Source: Terriglobia bacterium (GTDB taxonomy: Bacteria > Acidobacteriota > Terriglobia > Terriglobales > Acidobacteriaceae). Taken from it: a stretch of DNA of 64,000 nt. The notes beneath the pieces were generated by a model, which saw only the letters and a program-made list of their open reading frames with translations, did no database searches and was not told where the DNA came from. Where the stretch lies: the NCBI GenBank assembly GCA_021324365.1, contig JAJPJE010000085.1:62001-126000 (forward strand), given 5' to 3'. Within the stretch, counting starts at the first letter, position 1; every line of letters starts with the position of its first letter. The translations under genes were made by a program, and so were the position numbers. Below, one piece after another: positions 29,700 to 38,455 of this stretch.

Positions 29700-30596
29700 A
29701 TGAGTCGCGCAAAAAACGTTTTAACCCTGTTTTTCGCCGTCCTTGTGAGTGCTTCATTGTTTGCTCAAAACGAGTTGCCTGCCCGGTGGGAAGAACTCAC
29801 CGGACCGGATTTCGTGAAAGCGATTCAGAAGGCACAGGGTACTTGCATGCTGCCTTTCGGAATCATCGAGAAGCACGGGCCACATCTCCCGCTGGGCACC
29901 GACCTCATCGATGTCCGCTATGCCACCGACCAGGCTGCCAAGCAGGAATATGCCGTCATCTTCCCGCCTTACTATTTCGGCCAGATTTTTGAAGCTCGTC
30001 ATCAACCGGGCACCGTCGCCTACAGCCTGCAACTGCAGTTGCAATTACTGCAGGAAACGACGAATGAGATGTCACGAAATGGCTGCAAGAAAATCCTGAT
30101 CGTGAATGGCCACGGCGGGAACGAGAGTCTGCTGCCCCTGTTCGCACAATCGCAACTGGCCTCAAAGCGCGACTACGTCGTGTATGTGCTCGGTATTGGC
30201 GGTCGTCGTCGCGAAGGTGGACCGGCAGTGCGGGACAAGCTCGACATGCATGCCGGCGAATCCGAGACCTCAACCATGTTGATAGCCGCTCCCAACCTCG
30301 TTCATATGGATCGTGCGAAGGATCAGTCGGGCGCCGACCAGGCCCGCCTGAGCGCATTGCCGGAAAATCTATATACCGGAATTTGGTGGTATGCCCGATT
30401 CCCGAATCATTACTCGGGAGATGGCTCACTCGGCAATAGAGCGCTTGGCGAATTCGATATGAAGCAGTGGATTGCAGCCATTGCCGATAGCGTGAAAGGT
30501 ATCAAGGCCGACCAGACCAGCCTGAAGCTGCAAAACGAGTTCTTCGAGCAGGCGGAGCACCCACTCGATACCCCACAGCCCTTGCCTACGAAATAG
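29700..30596 (+). CDS. secreted creatininase-family amidohydrolase
   Basis: The frame opens at 29634, but ATG 29700 sits 3 bases after AGGAGG (29691-29696) and starts a signal peptide (LTLFFAVLVSASLFAQ). The 298-residue product has the creatininase metal site: IIEKHGPHLPLGTD (Glu, His), NGHGGNE and HAGESETS. Family members are metal-dependent amidohydrolases acting on cyclic amides such as creatinine or on flavin/mycofactocin intermediates. Periplasmic export is common in Acidobacteria homologues. The substrate is not known; the gene stands alone. Confidence 0.82.
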   Translation: MSRAKNVLTLFFAVLVSASLFAQNELPARWEELTGPDFVKAIQKAQGTCMLPFGIIEKHGPHLPLGTDLIDVRYATDQAAKQEYAVIFPPYYFGQIFEARHQPGTVAYSLQLQLQLLQETTNEMSRNGCKKILIVNGHGGNESLLPLFAQSQLASKRDYVVYVLGIGGRRREGGPAVRDKLDMHAGESETSTMLIAAPNLVHMDRAKDQSGADQARLSALPENLYTGIWWYARFPNHYSGDGSLGNRALGEFDMKQWIAAIADSVKGIKADQTSLKLQNEFFEQAEHPLDTPQPLPTK

Positions 30597-30760
30597 AGCG
30601 GCGGAGCTCAAGCTTCCAGAACCCTCTGCCGAAGTAGAAGATGCAGCCTCAAGTTAATAACTGAGGTTGCATCGTCTACCCGGCCATGGTTTTCCGTTAC
30701 CTCGCCAGCACGCGGCAGTCCCTGTACAAAGGGCATCAACCCCAACGGGAGGAAAAGCTC

Positions 30761-31261
30761 ATGTGGAAACCTGAGCCACTCGATGGCTCTGCCGCTGCCA
30801 GCAATAAGCCGCAAACGTTCCGGCCGGAAGATGGGCCGAAAGCCTCGGTCAACACACCCAACGCCGTTATCGGCAAGAACCTTATTATTAAGGGCGAGAT
30901 TTCAGGAACCGAACCGCTTCTGATCGAAGGACAGGTCGAGGGCACGGTCAACGTGCACGGCTGCTACCTTGGGATTGGACCGAGCGGCAGGATCAAGGCC
31001 AACGTGAATGCGGCCGAAGTCGTTGTGCGCGGCACCATCAATGGGAATTTGAACGTGAGCGAGCGCCTGGAAATCCGCAGTGGAGGCTCCGTTAATGGCG
31101 ATATCGTTACCCGCCGGCTGAGCATTGAAGAAGGCGCCTACTTCCACGGCACAATCGACATGCAGAAGTCGTCGGATCACAAGGGCGACAAGAAACCGCA
31201 CGTTCCAGAGGCGGAACCGGCGAAGGAACTGCCACGAGCTCCGGAATTGCAGCCCGTCTAG
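30761..31261 (+). CDS. bactofilin (polymer-forming cytoskeletal protein)
   Basis: Start chosen at ATG 30761 with GGGAGG (30748-30752) 8 bases upstream, although the frame opens at 30686. The 166-residue product has a disordered N-terminus, a right-handed beta-helix DUF583/bactofilin core (VIGKNLIIKGEISGTEPLLI, then VEGTVNVHG, INGNLNVSE and VNGDIVTRR turns), and a charged Pro-rich tail. Bactofilins polymerise without nucleotide at the membrane and position cell-wall enzymes, polar structures or chromosome segregation factors. The stop codon abuts that of the convergent VWA gene. Confidence 0.9.
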   Translation: MWKPEPLDGSAAASNKPQTFRPEDGPKASVNTPNAVIGKNLIIKGEISGTEPLLIEGQVEGTVNVHGCYLGIGPSGRIKANVNAAEVVVRGTINGNLNVSERLEIRSGGSVNGDIVTRRLSIEEGAYFHGTIDMQKSSDHKGDKKPHVPEAEPAKELPRAPELQPV

Positions 31262-32251
31262 CTAGTCTGGATTTTCACGCGGAGCAAAGTAACCGCGCCG
31301 ACACTGGATGTGAAGTTTCTCTCTGACCGGTTTCAACTCGATCGGCCGGAAGTTACCGTCCGGGCGAAAATCGGCTGGCTTGTAAGCAATCACGTACTGG
31401 CTGCGAAGCGCGTTCTCTACCTGGGCGAACGCCTTCGCAAGCTGGTGCGCCTCGCGTGCGCGCAGAATCTGGCCTCCCGCGTAGCGCGTCAGCAGATCCA
31501 ACACAGCCTCTCCTTTTGGATATTCTCCATCGTGCAACTCATTCGTGCTGAGCGCAAAAATTGCGGTCTCGGCTTTGGCCGCGGCCTGCTCCGCGTCCCC
31601 GAGGCTGCTGCGGCTGGTCGTGTCCGCGCCATCAGTGATTACGATCAGCACCTTGCGCACCAGTTGATCGTGGGGCCCACTCTGCAGTTTTCGGCAGGCA
31701 TATACGATCGCATCGTACAGCGATGTAGAGCCTCCCGCTTTCAGCTTCTGAACGGCTGAGGTCAGTTCCTTGGGATTGCCTGTTGCATCCTGGACCAGGT
31801 GAAGCTTCTGGTTGAAGCCGAGCACGAATGCCTGGTCGGTCTGCGCGCGCACCGTCTTTTTGAGAAACGTTGCGGCAGCCTTCTTCTCGAAATCAAACCG
31901 GTCGGTGATGGAAGTGCTTAAGTCAATCAGCAATCCGACGCGCAGCGGCAGATCGCTTTGCTGCTGGAACAAGCGGATGCTGTCGGGCGGTTTGTGATCG
32001 TCCAGCACCTGGAAATCGGATTCCGCCAGGTCGGTAACGAAATGCCCTTTGCGATCGGTGACAGTGAACAGCAGGTTGACTTCGTCTACCCGTGCGGAAA
32101 CGGTGAGCAAACCTTGGGTCGCGGGAGTGGCTAATCGCGCGGTGATGGCCGGGGCGCCGGCAAACTGCTGAGCGGCAACCGGCACAGCCGCTGCCAGCAG
32201 AAGCATGATCAGGGCCGAAACTCGAAGGGACCCAGAGCCGGTGGAATGCAT
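31262..32251 (-). CDS. secreted VWFA-related domain protein (Acidobacteria type)
   Basis: A 329-residue exported protein (signal peptide about 8-27, VPVAAQQ). After a beta-rich N-terminal domain (DEVNLLFTVTDRKGHFVTDL) comes a von Willebrand A domain with the MIDAS motif DLSTS (residues about 113-117) and a second conserved VITDGADTTS. This is the TIGR03436-like family expanded in Acidobacteria. It probably binds proteins or metal in the periplasm or at the surface. It ends exactly where the convergent bactofilin gene ends. Confidence 0.88.
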   Translation of the reverse strand: MHSTGSGSLRVSALIMLLLAAAVPVAAQQFAGAPAITARLATPATQGLLTVSARVDEVNLLFTVTDRKGHFVTDLAESDFQVLDDHKPPDSIRLFQQQSDLPLRVGLLIDLSTSITDRFDFEKKAAATFLKKTVRAQTDQAFVLGFNQKLHLVQDATGNPKELTSAVQKLKAGGSTSLYDAIVYACRKLQSGPHDQLVRKVLIVITDGADTTSRSSLGDAEQAAAKAETAIFALSTNELHDGEYPKGEAVLDLLTRYAGGQILRAREAHQLAKAFAQVENALRSQYVIAYKPADFRPDGNFRPIELKPVREKLHIQCRRGYFAPRENPD

Positions 32252-32480
32252 CGAGGAACCTCCTGGGGATGCATCGTGTTGTTGCTTAGGTTGATTTACA
32301 CGTAGTGAAGCTGATCGGAAGGTGCCATCCGCCCGCCCAAGATTCTAGCGCCGAAGACGGCCGCGAGTTGTAAAAAGATTGTTTGCAGAGCTGGTTTTGC
32401 GAACCCGGACCTTAGCCTTGGGCTGAGCGCGGGAAGTTGAATTCAGCCGTCAGAGGCGATGAAGTGTCCCGCAACTGCTT

Positions 32481-32489
32481 TGTTATAAT
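32481..32489 (+). promoter_or_regulatory. extended -10 promoter element of tRNA-Glu
   Basis: TGTTATAAT is a perfect extended -10 (TG at 32481-32482, TATAAT 32484-32489), 16 bases before the tRNA 5' end. No good -35 is seen at the usual distance, which fits the extended -10 type. Confidence 0.65.
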
Positions 32490-32505
32490 CGAGAAGTCCT
32501 CAGGC

Positions 32506-32580
32506 GGCGCTATCGTCTAGGGGTTAGGACGGAAGATTCTCAATCTTCAAACCCGGGTTCGATTCCCGGTAGCGCTACCA
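32506..32580 (+). tRNA. tRNA-Glu (anticodon CTC)
   Basis: Complete 75-base cloverleaf: acceptor GGCGCTA pairs with TAGCGCT (one G-U), anticodon stem GAAGA/TCTTC encloses loop TTCTCAA with anticodon CTC, T-arm CGGGTTCGATTCCCG, discriminator A and encoded CCA. It lies alone between the divergent VWA gene and the antiporter gene. Confidence 0.97.
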
Positions 32581-32663
32581 ACTACCGTTTGTTCTCGCGC
32601 CTGCTTCATCTTCCCGGGAGATGCCTTCCCACCCGAACCTTTCTGTCGCGTATCACACCTTTA

Positions 32664-33962
32664 CTATGCCGCCGCAATCGGCAGTTGATCCTTTACGGCC
32701 CCAGCCAATTCCGCTCTATCGGTGCTCAGCAATGGCCAGCCCTTGCGAAGGACATGTTCCAGCCATGCACCAGCAAACTGCGAGGTGAGCACCGCCGCGA
32801 GCACCAGCGTGGTGTAGAAGGTGGCGTTGATAATCCCCGCATCGAAAGCGACGCTGGCGAGAACGATACCGGGTCCGCCACGCGCATTGGTTGTGATAGC
32901 CAGGTTGAATAGGTCAAGGCTGCGGAAGCCGGCGAGCCATCCCGCGAGCCCGACAGAAAGCAATTTGATTACGCAGGTTCCTACGAGGAATACCAGCAGC
33001 ATCTCCCACGAGAACGCCTTCGCAAAATCGAGTTTGATCCCTACGATCGCGAAGTACACTGGGATGAAGAATGCAAATGACACTTTGCCGATTGCATCCA
33101 GTGCGTCGGCAAACAAGCGGCGTTTCTTATGCACAACCGCGAAACCGGCGAGAAATGCCGCAAACACCAGATTCACATCGAGTGCACCAGCGAGCACGCA
33201 GTATGCAAGCAAGACCGTCAGCGCATACGCGACCGGAGAATTCTTCGCCAGCACGTTGTACTTCCACTTGTTCAGCTTTTTTACGGCTCGCGGCAGGAGC
33301 GTCAGTCCAAGTACGAAGAACGCCACGGTCAGGAAGAGGTGGTTCGCCATTTGGCGGACGTGGAGCACCGTGGTACCGGCAACAGCCGTAGCGACGGCCA
33401 AAGCCGCCCAGAGCACGATGTCCTCGAGTACTGCAACTCCAAGTACCAATCGTGCGAAGCGCGTATGAAGAATCTTCAGGTCAGCGAAGATCTTCGAGAT
33501 GACCGGCACCGAAGTTACGGCCACACCTACTCCGATGATGATGACCAGCGACAGCTTGTTTCCTCTTGGACCAGCCAAGACTGGTCCCGCAAACATCGGT
33601 CCCAAGATCAAACCAATAAGAAAGGGAATTCCGGTTCCCACTGCCACCAGCCAACTGACTTCTTTGCGCTCTTCGCGAGTGAACAAATGCTTGGTTTCTG
33701 CTCCCGACATGAACATCAGGAGCAACAGTCCCATCCAGTACACGAAGCTAAGAATGGGAGCATGATGCTTCGATAGTTCAGGAAGTGACCAGCTGCCCAT
33801 CTGCAGCCGTCCTAAAATGCTGGGTCCGAGAACAATCCCGGCCAGAATCTCGCCAATCACTCTTGGCTGGCGCAATTTGACGAAGAAGTAACCCAACAAT
33901 TGCGCAAGGCCGACGAGGAGCAACAGTAAGAATAAGATTGTGGTCAGGTCTGAGTTGGACAC
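32664..33962 (-). CDS. cation:proton antiporter (CPA2/KefB-like membrane part)
   Basis: A 432-residue protein with about 12-13 hydrophobic segments in the Na+/H+ exchanger fold. Recognisable segments are RQPRVIGEILAGIVLGPSIL, the acidic MSGAETKHLF, and GPGIVLASVAFDAGIIN. It ends after the membrane domain, without the TrkA-N/USP regulatory domain many KefB proteins carry. It should exchange Na+ or K+ for protons across the inner membrane. It is divergent from the response-regulator gene at 34149 with a 186-base shared promoter region. Confidence 0.88.
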   Translation of the reverse strand: MSNSDLTTILFLLLLLVGLAQLLGYFFVKLRQPRVIGEILAGIVLGPSILGRLQMGSWSLPELSKHHAPILSFVYWMGLLLLMFMSGAETKHLFTREERKEVSWLVAVGTGIPFLIGLILGPMFAGPVLAGPRGNKLSLVIIIGVGVAVTSVPVISKIFADLKILHTRFARLVLGVAVLEDIVLWAALAVATAVAGTTVLHVRQMANHLFLTVAFFVLGLTLLPRAVKKLNKWKYNVLAKNSPVAYALTVLLAYCVLAGALDVNLVFAAFLAGFAVVHKKRRLFADALDAIGKVSFAFFIPVYFAIVGIKLDFAKAFSWEMLLVFLVGTCVIKLLSVGLAGWLAGFRSLDLFNLAITTNARGGPGIVLASVAFDAGIINATFYTTLVLAAVLTSQFAGAWLEHVLRKGWPLLSTDRAELAGAVKDQLPIAAA

Positions 33963-34148
33963 CCAAGTAGTGATGCGGAGAAGTCACTGATTGTTGTAAT
34001 TGGAAGAATTTCGTACGCTGCAGACGAGCAGCATAGACCGGCGGATTTCAAACGCAAACTGGCCCTTCCGTTAACTTTTATTAAGCACCTTCTACGCCTT
34101 TGACCCGGGGCTGCCAACTGCGGGAATATTCTTGTTTGAGGCTCTTCC

Positions 34149-34847
34149 ATGGCCGCTCCCAAGAACTCTGAAAGTTTGGCGCTCCTGCTGGTCGACGATG
34201 ATGCCGAACTCTGCGAGATGATGCGGGAGTTCTTCGTCGAAAACGGACATCGCCTCGACTGCGAGCACAACGGACGCGACGGCCTGGCCCGTGCTGTGGA
34301 GCGCGAATACGACCTGGTAATCCTCGACGTGATGTTGCCGGCGATTAGCGGCTTTACGCTGCTCCATCAGTTACGACGCCGCAGGGATGTGCCTGTCATC
34401 CTACTCACCGCGCGAACCGCTCCGCAGGATCGCATCATGGGGCTGGAAACCGGGGCCGACGATTATCTTCCTAAGCCATTTGATCCCGATGAACTGCTCG
34501 CGCGCATCCGTGCCGTGTTGCGACGGTCCGGCAAGCATTTGACCGAAGATTCTCCGCACATCATTGGGGAATTGCGCATCCATCCGCGAACCCGTGAAGT
34601 GTGGATGGGTAAGGAACTGGTCGACTTGACCGCCGTGGAATTCGACATCCTGGATCTTCTGGTGCGGTCGGCGGGCCGTGTGCTTGCGCGCGACGAAATT
34701 TCGCTGGCCATCCTGGAACGCCAACCCTCGCCGTATGATCGCTCGCTCGACGTTCACATCAGTCATTTGCGGAAGAAACTGGAGCAGGCCGGCGACTGTA
34801 TCCAGACCATCCGGGGGGTTGGATATCTGTTCACCAAGAGCCAATAG
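34149..34847 (+). CDS. OmpR/CpxR-type response regulator
   Basis: A 232-residue two-domain regulator. The receiver has the acidic pair in LLVDDDAE, phospho-acceptor Asp60 (VILDVMLP) and Lys109 (LPKPFDPDE). A winged-helix DNA-binding domain spans about 130-230 (IHPRTREVWMGKELVDLTAV and SLDVHISHLRKKLE). The sensor kinase gene starts 3 bases after its stop. By CpxR analogy it may respond to envelope stress, and the small secreted protein downstream is a plausible target, but that is inference. Confidence 0.93.
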   Translation: MAAPKNSESLALLLVDDDAELCEMMREFFVENGHRLDCEHNGRDGLARAVEREYDLVILDVMLPAISGFTLLHQLRRRRDVPVILLTARTAPQDRIMGLETGADDYLPKPFDPDELLARIRAVLRRSGKHLTEDSPHIIGELRIHPRTREVWMGKELVDLTAVEFDILDLLVRSAGRVLARDEISLAILERQPSPYDRSLDVHISHLRKKLEQAGDCIQTIRGVGYLFTKSQ

Positions 34848-34850
34848 CCC

Positions 34851-36191
34851 ATGCGCATGAAATCTCTCTATCTCGCGATTTTGCTGGCAATGGCTGGGAT
34901 CCTGTCGTTTTCCGTGGTGGTGTTCTTTGCCATCTCGCGCGGCATGGAGCAGAGATATTTCGTGCCCGTATTCGACGCCATGGACTCCGTGGAGGTGCAG
35001 GACGCGCGCGAGATGCTGGAGACGCGCGGCCCCGATGGCTTGGTCGAGTACATGCGCCGCCTGAATAAGGCATTTGGCGGAGTGCATTACCTGCTCGATG
35101 GCAATGGCCGGGATGTGCTTACCGGCGAAGACCTGTCCCGCTATCTGCCAAAGGCGCCGCTTACGAAATGGCGCGGGCATAAGTTCGGGAAGGCGCTCGT
35201 GACTCGCCGCTCGGATGATGGTCGCTACTGGTTTTTAGCCATTTCTCCCGCACAGCCCCGCAACGCGCCGTTTTATCACTATTACCTGCTGGTCGTGGGT
35301 GCCAGCGGAATTTTGTGCTGGCTGGCAGCTGTGTACGTCGTCTCTCCTATCAGGCAGATCGCCGCTACTATTAAGCGCTTTGGCGAAGGAGATCTGTCGG
35401 CCCGTGTGATAATGCAGCGTGGAGATGAGATTGGGTCACTCGGGCAGTCGTTCAACAGCATGGCGGAGCGAATGCAGAAGCTGTTGCTGAGCGAACAACG
35501 TCTTCTGGGCGATGTCTCTCATGAACTGAGATCGCCGCTTGCGCGCCTGAAATTCTCCGTTAAACTCGCGCGCACCGCACCGGACCGCGATGCTGCCCTT
35601 GATCGCGTAAAGCGTGACATCGATCGCCTTTCGACCCTTGTTTCCGGCCTGGTGGAAATGACCCGCGCGGAAGGCGATCCAACTTTGCGCAAATCGGAGA
35701 TGGTTTGCTTGAACGATGTTGTCGCCGAAACCGTGCGCGACAGCGTGGTGGAAGTCGAGGCGCGCGGGTGCAACATTCGCGTAACGGGACGGCTTGCTGC
35801 CAAGGTACCTGGCGATGCGGAGTTGCTGCGGCGGGCAGTGGAAAATGTTCTCCGCAATGCCATCCGCTACTCGCCGCCGAACGCGAATATTGATGTGGAA
35901 CTGAGCCAGTCGGATCGCGCCGTCCTTATCGCAATCCGCGATTATGGAACCGGAATTCCGGAAGAGTTCATGGACAGAATCTTCGATCCGTTTTTCCGCG
36001 TCGAAGAAGCACGCGATTCTGGCACGGGCGGGGTTGGGCTGGGACTATCTATCGCCAGGCGATCTGTTCAGTTACACGGCGGATCGATCGCAGCACGCAA
36101 TGCGCATCCGGGTTTGCGGGTTGAGATCAAGCTGCCTGCGGTTATCGTTGCCCAAAATGAAACCGCCGATCGCCTGCCCAATCCGGTGTAG
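34851..36191 (+). CDS. CpxA-like sensor histidine kinase
   Basis: A 446-residue membrane kinase with helices at about 5-28 and 145-165 enclosing a roughly 115-residue periplasmic sensor. A HAMP domain (YVVSPIRQIAATIKRFGEGD) leads to the dimerisation box with His224 (DVSHELRSPLARLKFS), then the N box (LRNAIRYSPPNA), D/G box (RDYGTGIPEE) and F box (FDPFFRVE). All catalytic boxes are intact. It should phosphorylate the regulator encoded just upstream. Confidence 0.93.
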   Translation: MRMKSLYLAILLAMAGILSFSVVVFFAISRGMEQRYFVPVFDAMDSVEVQDAREMLETRGPDGLVEYMRRLNKAFGGVHYLLDGNGRDVLTGEDLSRYLPKAPLTKWRGHKFGKALVTRRSDDGRYWFLAISPAQPRNAPFYHYYLLVVGASGILCWLAAVYVVSPIRQIAATIKRFGEGDLSARVIMQRGDEIGSLGQSFNSMAERMQKLLLSEQRLLGDVSHELRSPLARLKFSVKLARTAPDRDAALDRVKRDIDRLSTLVSGLVEMTRAEGDPTLRKSEMVCLNDVVAETVRDSVVEVEARGCNIRVTGRLAAKVPGDAELLRRAVENVLRNAIRYSPPNANIDVELSQSDRAVLIAIRDYGTGIPEEFMDRIFDPFFRVEEARDSGTGGVGLGLSIARRSVQLHGGSIAARNAHPGLRVEIKLPAVIVAQNETADRLPNPV

Positions 36192-36280
36192 CGATTAACA
36201 ATTCTTAAGTTTCGTTCAGCCTTGCTGATGCTGAAATAGGAAAGCGGGCGCCATCCCTACGACGCCAACAAGGAGATCGA

Positions 36281-36631
36281 ATGAAACGTTTCGCACTCAT
36301 GCTCGCTTTGCTAATTTTCTTTGTCAGCGGCCTTTCTGCTGCGTCCAAAAATTCCGCCAAGGTTGTCCTTGCCAATGCGGTAACCGTCGGCTCCACCACA
36401 ATCCCGGCAGGAGAGTACAAGGTCACATGGACAGAACCTGGGAAAGATTCGAAAGTCACGTTCTTACAAGGAAAGAAGAGTGTGGCGGTTGTTCCAGCTG
36501 CTGTTGTTGCTGAAGGAAATTCTCGGGAGAGCGTGATGACCACTTCCGAAGGCTCAACAAAAGTCTTGAACGGTTTACGGCTGAAGGATGTCACTGTGGA
36601 TTTTCGGAGCAGCCCGAAAAGCGGTGAGTAA
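36281..36631 (+). CDS. small secreted protein, Acidobacteria-type, unknown function
   Basis: A 116-residue protein with a signal peptide (ALMLALLIFFVSGLSAAS) and a beta-rich core (SAKVVLANAVTVGSTTIPAG, VTWTEPGKDSKVTFLQGKK). A GGAG (AAGGAGATCGA before ATG) supports the start. Homologous small exported proteins with an 'IPAGEYKVTW' block are common in Acidobacteria; no function is established. It follows the two-component genes by 89 bases and has its own terminator. Confidence 0.7.
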   Translation: MKRFALMLALLIFFVSGLSAASKNSAKVVLANAVTVGSTTIPAGEYKVTWTEPGKDSKVTFLQGKKSVAVVPAAVVAEGNSRESVMTTSEGSTKVLNGLRLKDVTVDFRSSPKSGE

Positions 36632-36699
36632 CGAATTTCGCTGAAAGCTGTTGAAGTCCGAACGAAGTTGCTGCTTTGGCAAGTCGATTGCCACCTCCA

Positions 36700-36747
36700 A
36701 CCTCCGCGTAATTCCTGAGTCGGGTTCAGTACGCGGAGGTCTTTTTT
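36700..36747 (+). terminator. rho-independent terminator
   Basis: A perfect 11-bp stem ACCTCCGCGTA (36700-36710) / TACGCGGAGGT (36730-36740) with a 19-base loop and a following run of six T (36742-36747). It ends the two-component/small secreted protein unit. Confidence 0.9.
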
Positions 36748-36787
36748 CTATCCACCGCATCTAATTCAGATCGCAGCAGGAGGAGAC

Positions 36788-36958
36788 GTGAGCACATTCA
36801 AAGACATCGTTCCCGATCCGGAAGATGAACGCGTCCGCAATGTCGAAGAAGGACTGCGCGAAGTGGAAGATCGCGGCAAAAAAATCGACGAGCAACTCAA
36901 GCGAGACGACGAGATCTATCAGCAACCCGTCCCGGAGCGAGACAAACCGGCGGCATAA
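36788..36958 (+). CDS. small acidic soluble protein (56 aa)
   Basis: GTG start at 36788 with a strong AGGAGG (36778-36783) 4 bases upstream. The product is highly charged and probably all-helical (PDPEDERVRNVEEGLREVE, KKIDEQLKRDDEI), with no membrane or signal segment. It was missed by a length or start-codon filter but its ribosome site, composition and clean stop argue that it is real. Function unknown. Confidence 0.6.
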   Translation: MSTFKDIVPDPEDERVRNVEEGLREVEDRGKKIDEQLKRDDEIYQQPVPERDKPAA

Positions 36959-37223
36959 ACGACAGACTTCGCCCTTCTCCTGAGATTACTCGGCCAGAGC
37001 CGCAGGCTCGCCCCTCTTTCGAGATAACCAGATTCGAGGACGTGGTGCAGGCGGGGCGAGGTCCCGCCTCTCCGCGCATGAAACAACTTGAGGGTTTTCC
37101 ATCGCTCCCACTTTGCGGAGGTGGTAGACCCAACTAAGGATGTTGTCTAGCGGCGATTTAGCGGAAGAATTCCCAAGACTTGAGCGTGTCCATCAGCGCT
37201 GGAGTTGATCGCTACGCCGTGAA
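36959..37223. other. gap with a GC-rich inverted repeat
   Basis: No gene seen. CTCGCCCC (37007-37014) and GGGGCGAG (37053-37060) are perfect inverted arms around a 38-base loop containing a smaller TTCGAG/ATTCGA element. There is no T-run, so it could be an extragenic repeat or a structured RNA. Confidence 0.3.
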
Positions 37224-37334
37224 TCATGCCTTCGCAAGTTCCTTTAGCTTCTTCATCGTGGACGCGACATAATCGGCGCGCTTGCCGGACTTGGCCCGGC
37301 GCTTCGGCTTTGAGCTATTTGTTTTTCTTGCCAT
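37224..37334 (-). CDS. tiny Lys/Arg-rich basic protein (36 aa)
   Basis: ATG at 37334 with GGAG 9 bases upstream, stop TGA at 37224. Of 36 residues 13 are Lys or Arg, with none wasted on hydrophobic runs (KPKRRAKSGKRADYV then the helix STMKKLKELAKA). The composition resembles nucleic-acid-binding tails of bacterial histone-like proteins. No homologue is known to me; the short length makes it a candidate, not a certainty. Confidence 0.5.
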   Translation of the reverse strand: MARKTNSSKPKRRAKSGKRADYVASTMKKLKELAKA

Positions 37335-37401
37335 CTGTCTTGTCTCCTAGCTTCCAATTCATTCTAACTATTCTAACTATACGAGCATTGATCTTCAGAG
37401 T

Positions 37402-37478
<77 letters not shown>

Positions 37479-37599
37479 ACTGTGTGGATGGAGCCGCTGA
37501 GGAGTCACAAAAATCTTAACATGTACACATCTGTGGTGTCCGTTTCTGGCAGGGCGTTTCCCGCGGGAAGCCTCAGGCAACGTCCGTCGAATGCGGGCG

Positions 37600-37733
37600 A
37601 TCGAATTCATCCCGAAGACATAGTTCTTATCCCGTGCGATCGCGCCAAACCTCCCACGAATCAGCCGTGGGGCTCGCGCTCGTTCTATTTTCGTGACCCA
37701 GATGGGAATCTGATCGACTTTATGCCCCGGTGA
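37600..37733 (+). pseudogene. C-terminal remnant of a VOC/glyoxalase-fold gene
   Basis: The frame ending at 37733 reads NQPWGSRSFYFRDPDGNLID followed by FMPR, the unmistakable last strand of a glyoxalase/bleomycin-resistance (VOC) protein, but nothing upstream restores the rest of the domain. Only about 30-40 residues remain, next to tRNA-Pro. It is a truncated leftover, perhaps of a past rearrangement at the tRNA. Confidence 0.6.
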
Positions 37734-37884
37734 AAACGCCATAGTAATGCCTGGAACCCCAGCGTGGGCAACTAATGGGGGTGAGCGGATCCATGCCCCG
37801 CTACAGATGGAATTTCAATGCCAGAGCGCAGAGAGATATTTGGAGTCCGTGCTGCTAGTGGAGACGAGCATCATTCAGCTTGCG

Positions 37885-38286
37885 TCACCACGCAGGTTTG
37901 CCGTTATCAAAGCGTAAGATCAGTTTATCTTCGCCCTTGGTGACTTCACGGGCGAGCGTCAAATCTGAGCCGTCCACCTTGACTCTGGACCCGGTCACTT
38001 GGATCTCATCCCCCTTCTTGAAGGTCACGCCCATGTCGTCGAGGAAAGATTTTGGACAGAGATATACCTGGACATCCTCTGTGCCCGACTTCAAAACCAA
38101 ACGCGCTTGCGGTTTTGGGCCGGAAGGCGGCAGCAATTGAAAGTCTTCCACAACGCCTTTGAGTTTTGTCTCTGTACTCACGTCATACTTCGGGGTTGCG
38201 GCGGCCTGCGCGAAAGCTGCTCCGGCGAGCAGCAAGGAAACTGACACCACACAAAGAACCCGACGGAAATGCAGCAAGATACGCAT
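37885..38286 (-). CDS. small secreted OB-fold-like protein, unknown function
   Basis: Open from 38337, but ATG 38286 with GGAGG (GGAGGACCTGCG before ATG) starts a clean signal peptide (VLCVVSVSLLLAGAAFAQ). The 133-residue product has a single beta-rich domain (LKGVVEDFQLLPPSGPKPQA, VQVYLCPKSF, IQVTGSRVKVDGSDLTLARE) resembling the DUF6152/BOF-type OB folds of exported proteins. Function unknown; no operon partner is adjacent. Confidence 0.65.
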   Translation of the reverse strand: MRILLHFRRVLCVVSVSLLLAGAAFAQAAATPKYDVSTETKLKGVVEDFQLLPPSGPKPQARLVLKSGTEDVQVYLCPKSFLDDMGVTFKKGDEIQVTGSRVKVDGSDLTLAREVTKGEDKLILRFDNGKPAW

Positions 38287-38439
38287 CGCAGGTCCTCCAT
38301 TCGCGCGCATGGTATTGCGAATAGAAAGCGGAGTCAATGTTTGGCATCACATAGGCCAGCGGTTTCAGGCGTCAGGAGGCTAGACTTTCCCGCGCCGGCT
38401 CGAACATGTGGCCGGTACTCCTGGCAACGCCGGCCCGTC

Positions 38440-38445
38440 TATAAT
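38440..38445 (+). promoter_or_regulatory. consensus -10 (TATAAT) in front of the 2H phosphoesterase gene
   Basis: TATAAT at 38440-38445 places transcription start near 38452, so only the ATG at 38456 (not 38408 or 38444) would be inside the mRNA, implying a nearly leaderless transcript. Confidence 0.4.
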
Positions 38446-38455
38446 GACGAATGGC

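Noticed and set aside
34401-35180. 259-codon minus-strand frame over the two-component genes
   Set aside because: Antisense to two genes with complete conserved motifs; the translation lacks any domain and arises from GC-rich codon bias.
37007-37060. possible riboswitch or CRISPR-like hairpin
   Set aside because: Only one inverted pair with a long loop, no repeat array and no ligand-pocket consensus that I can recognise.
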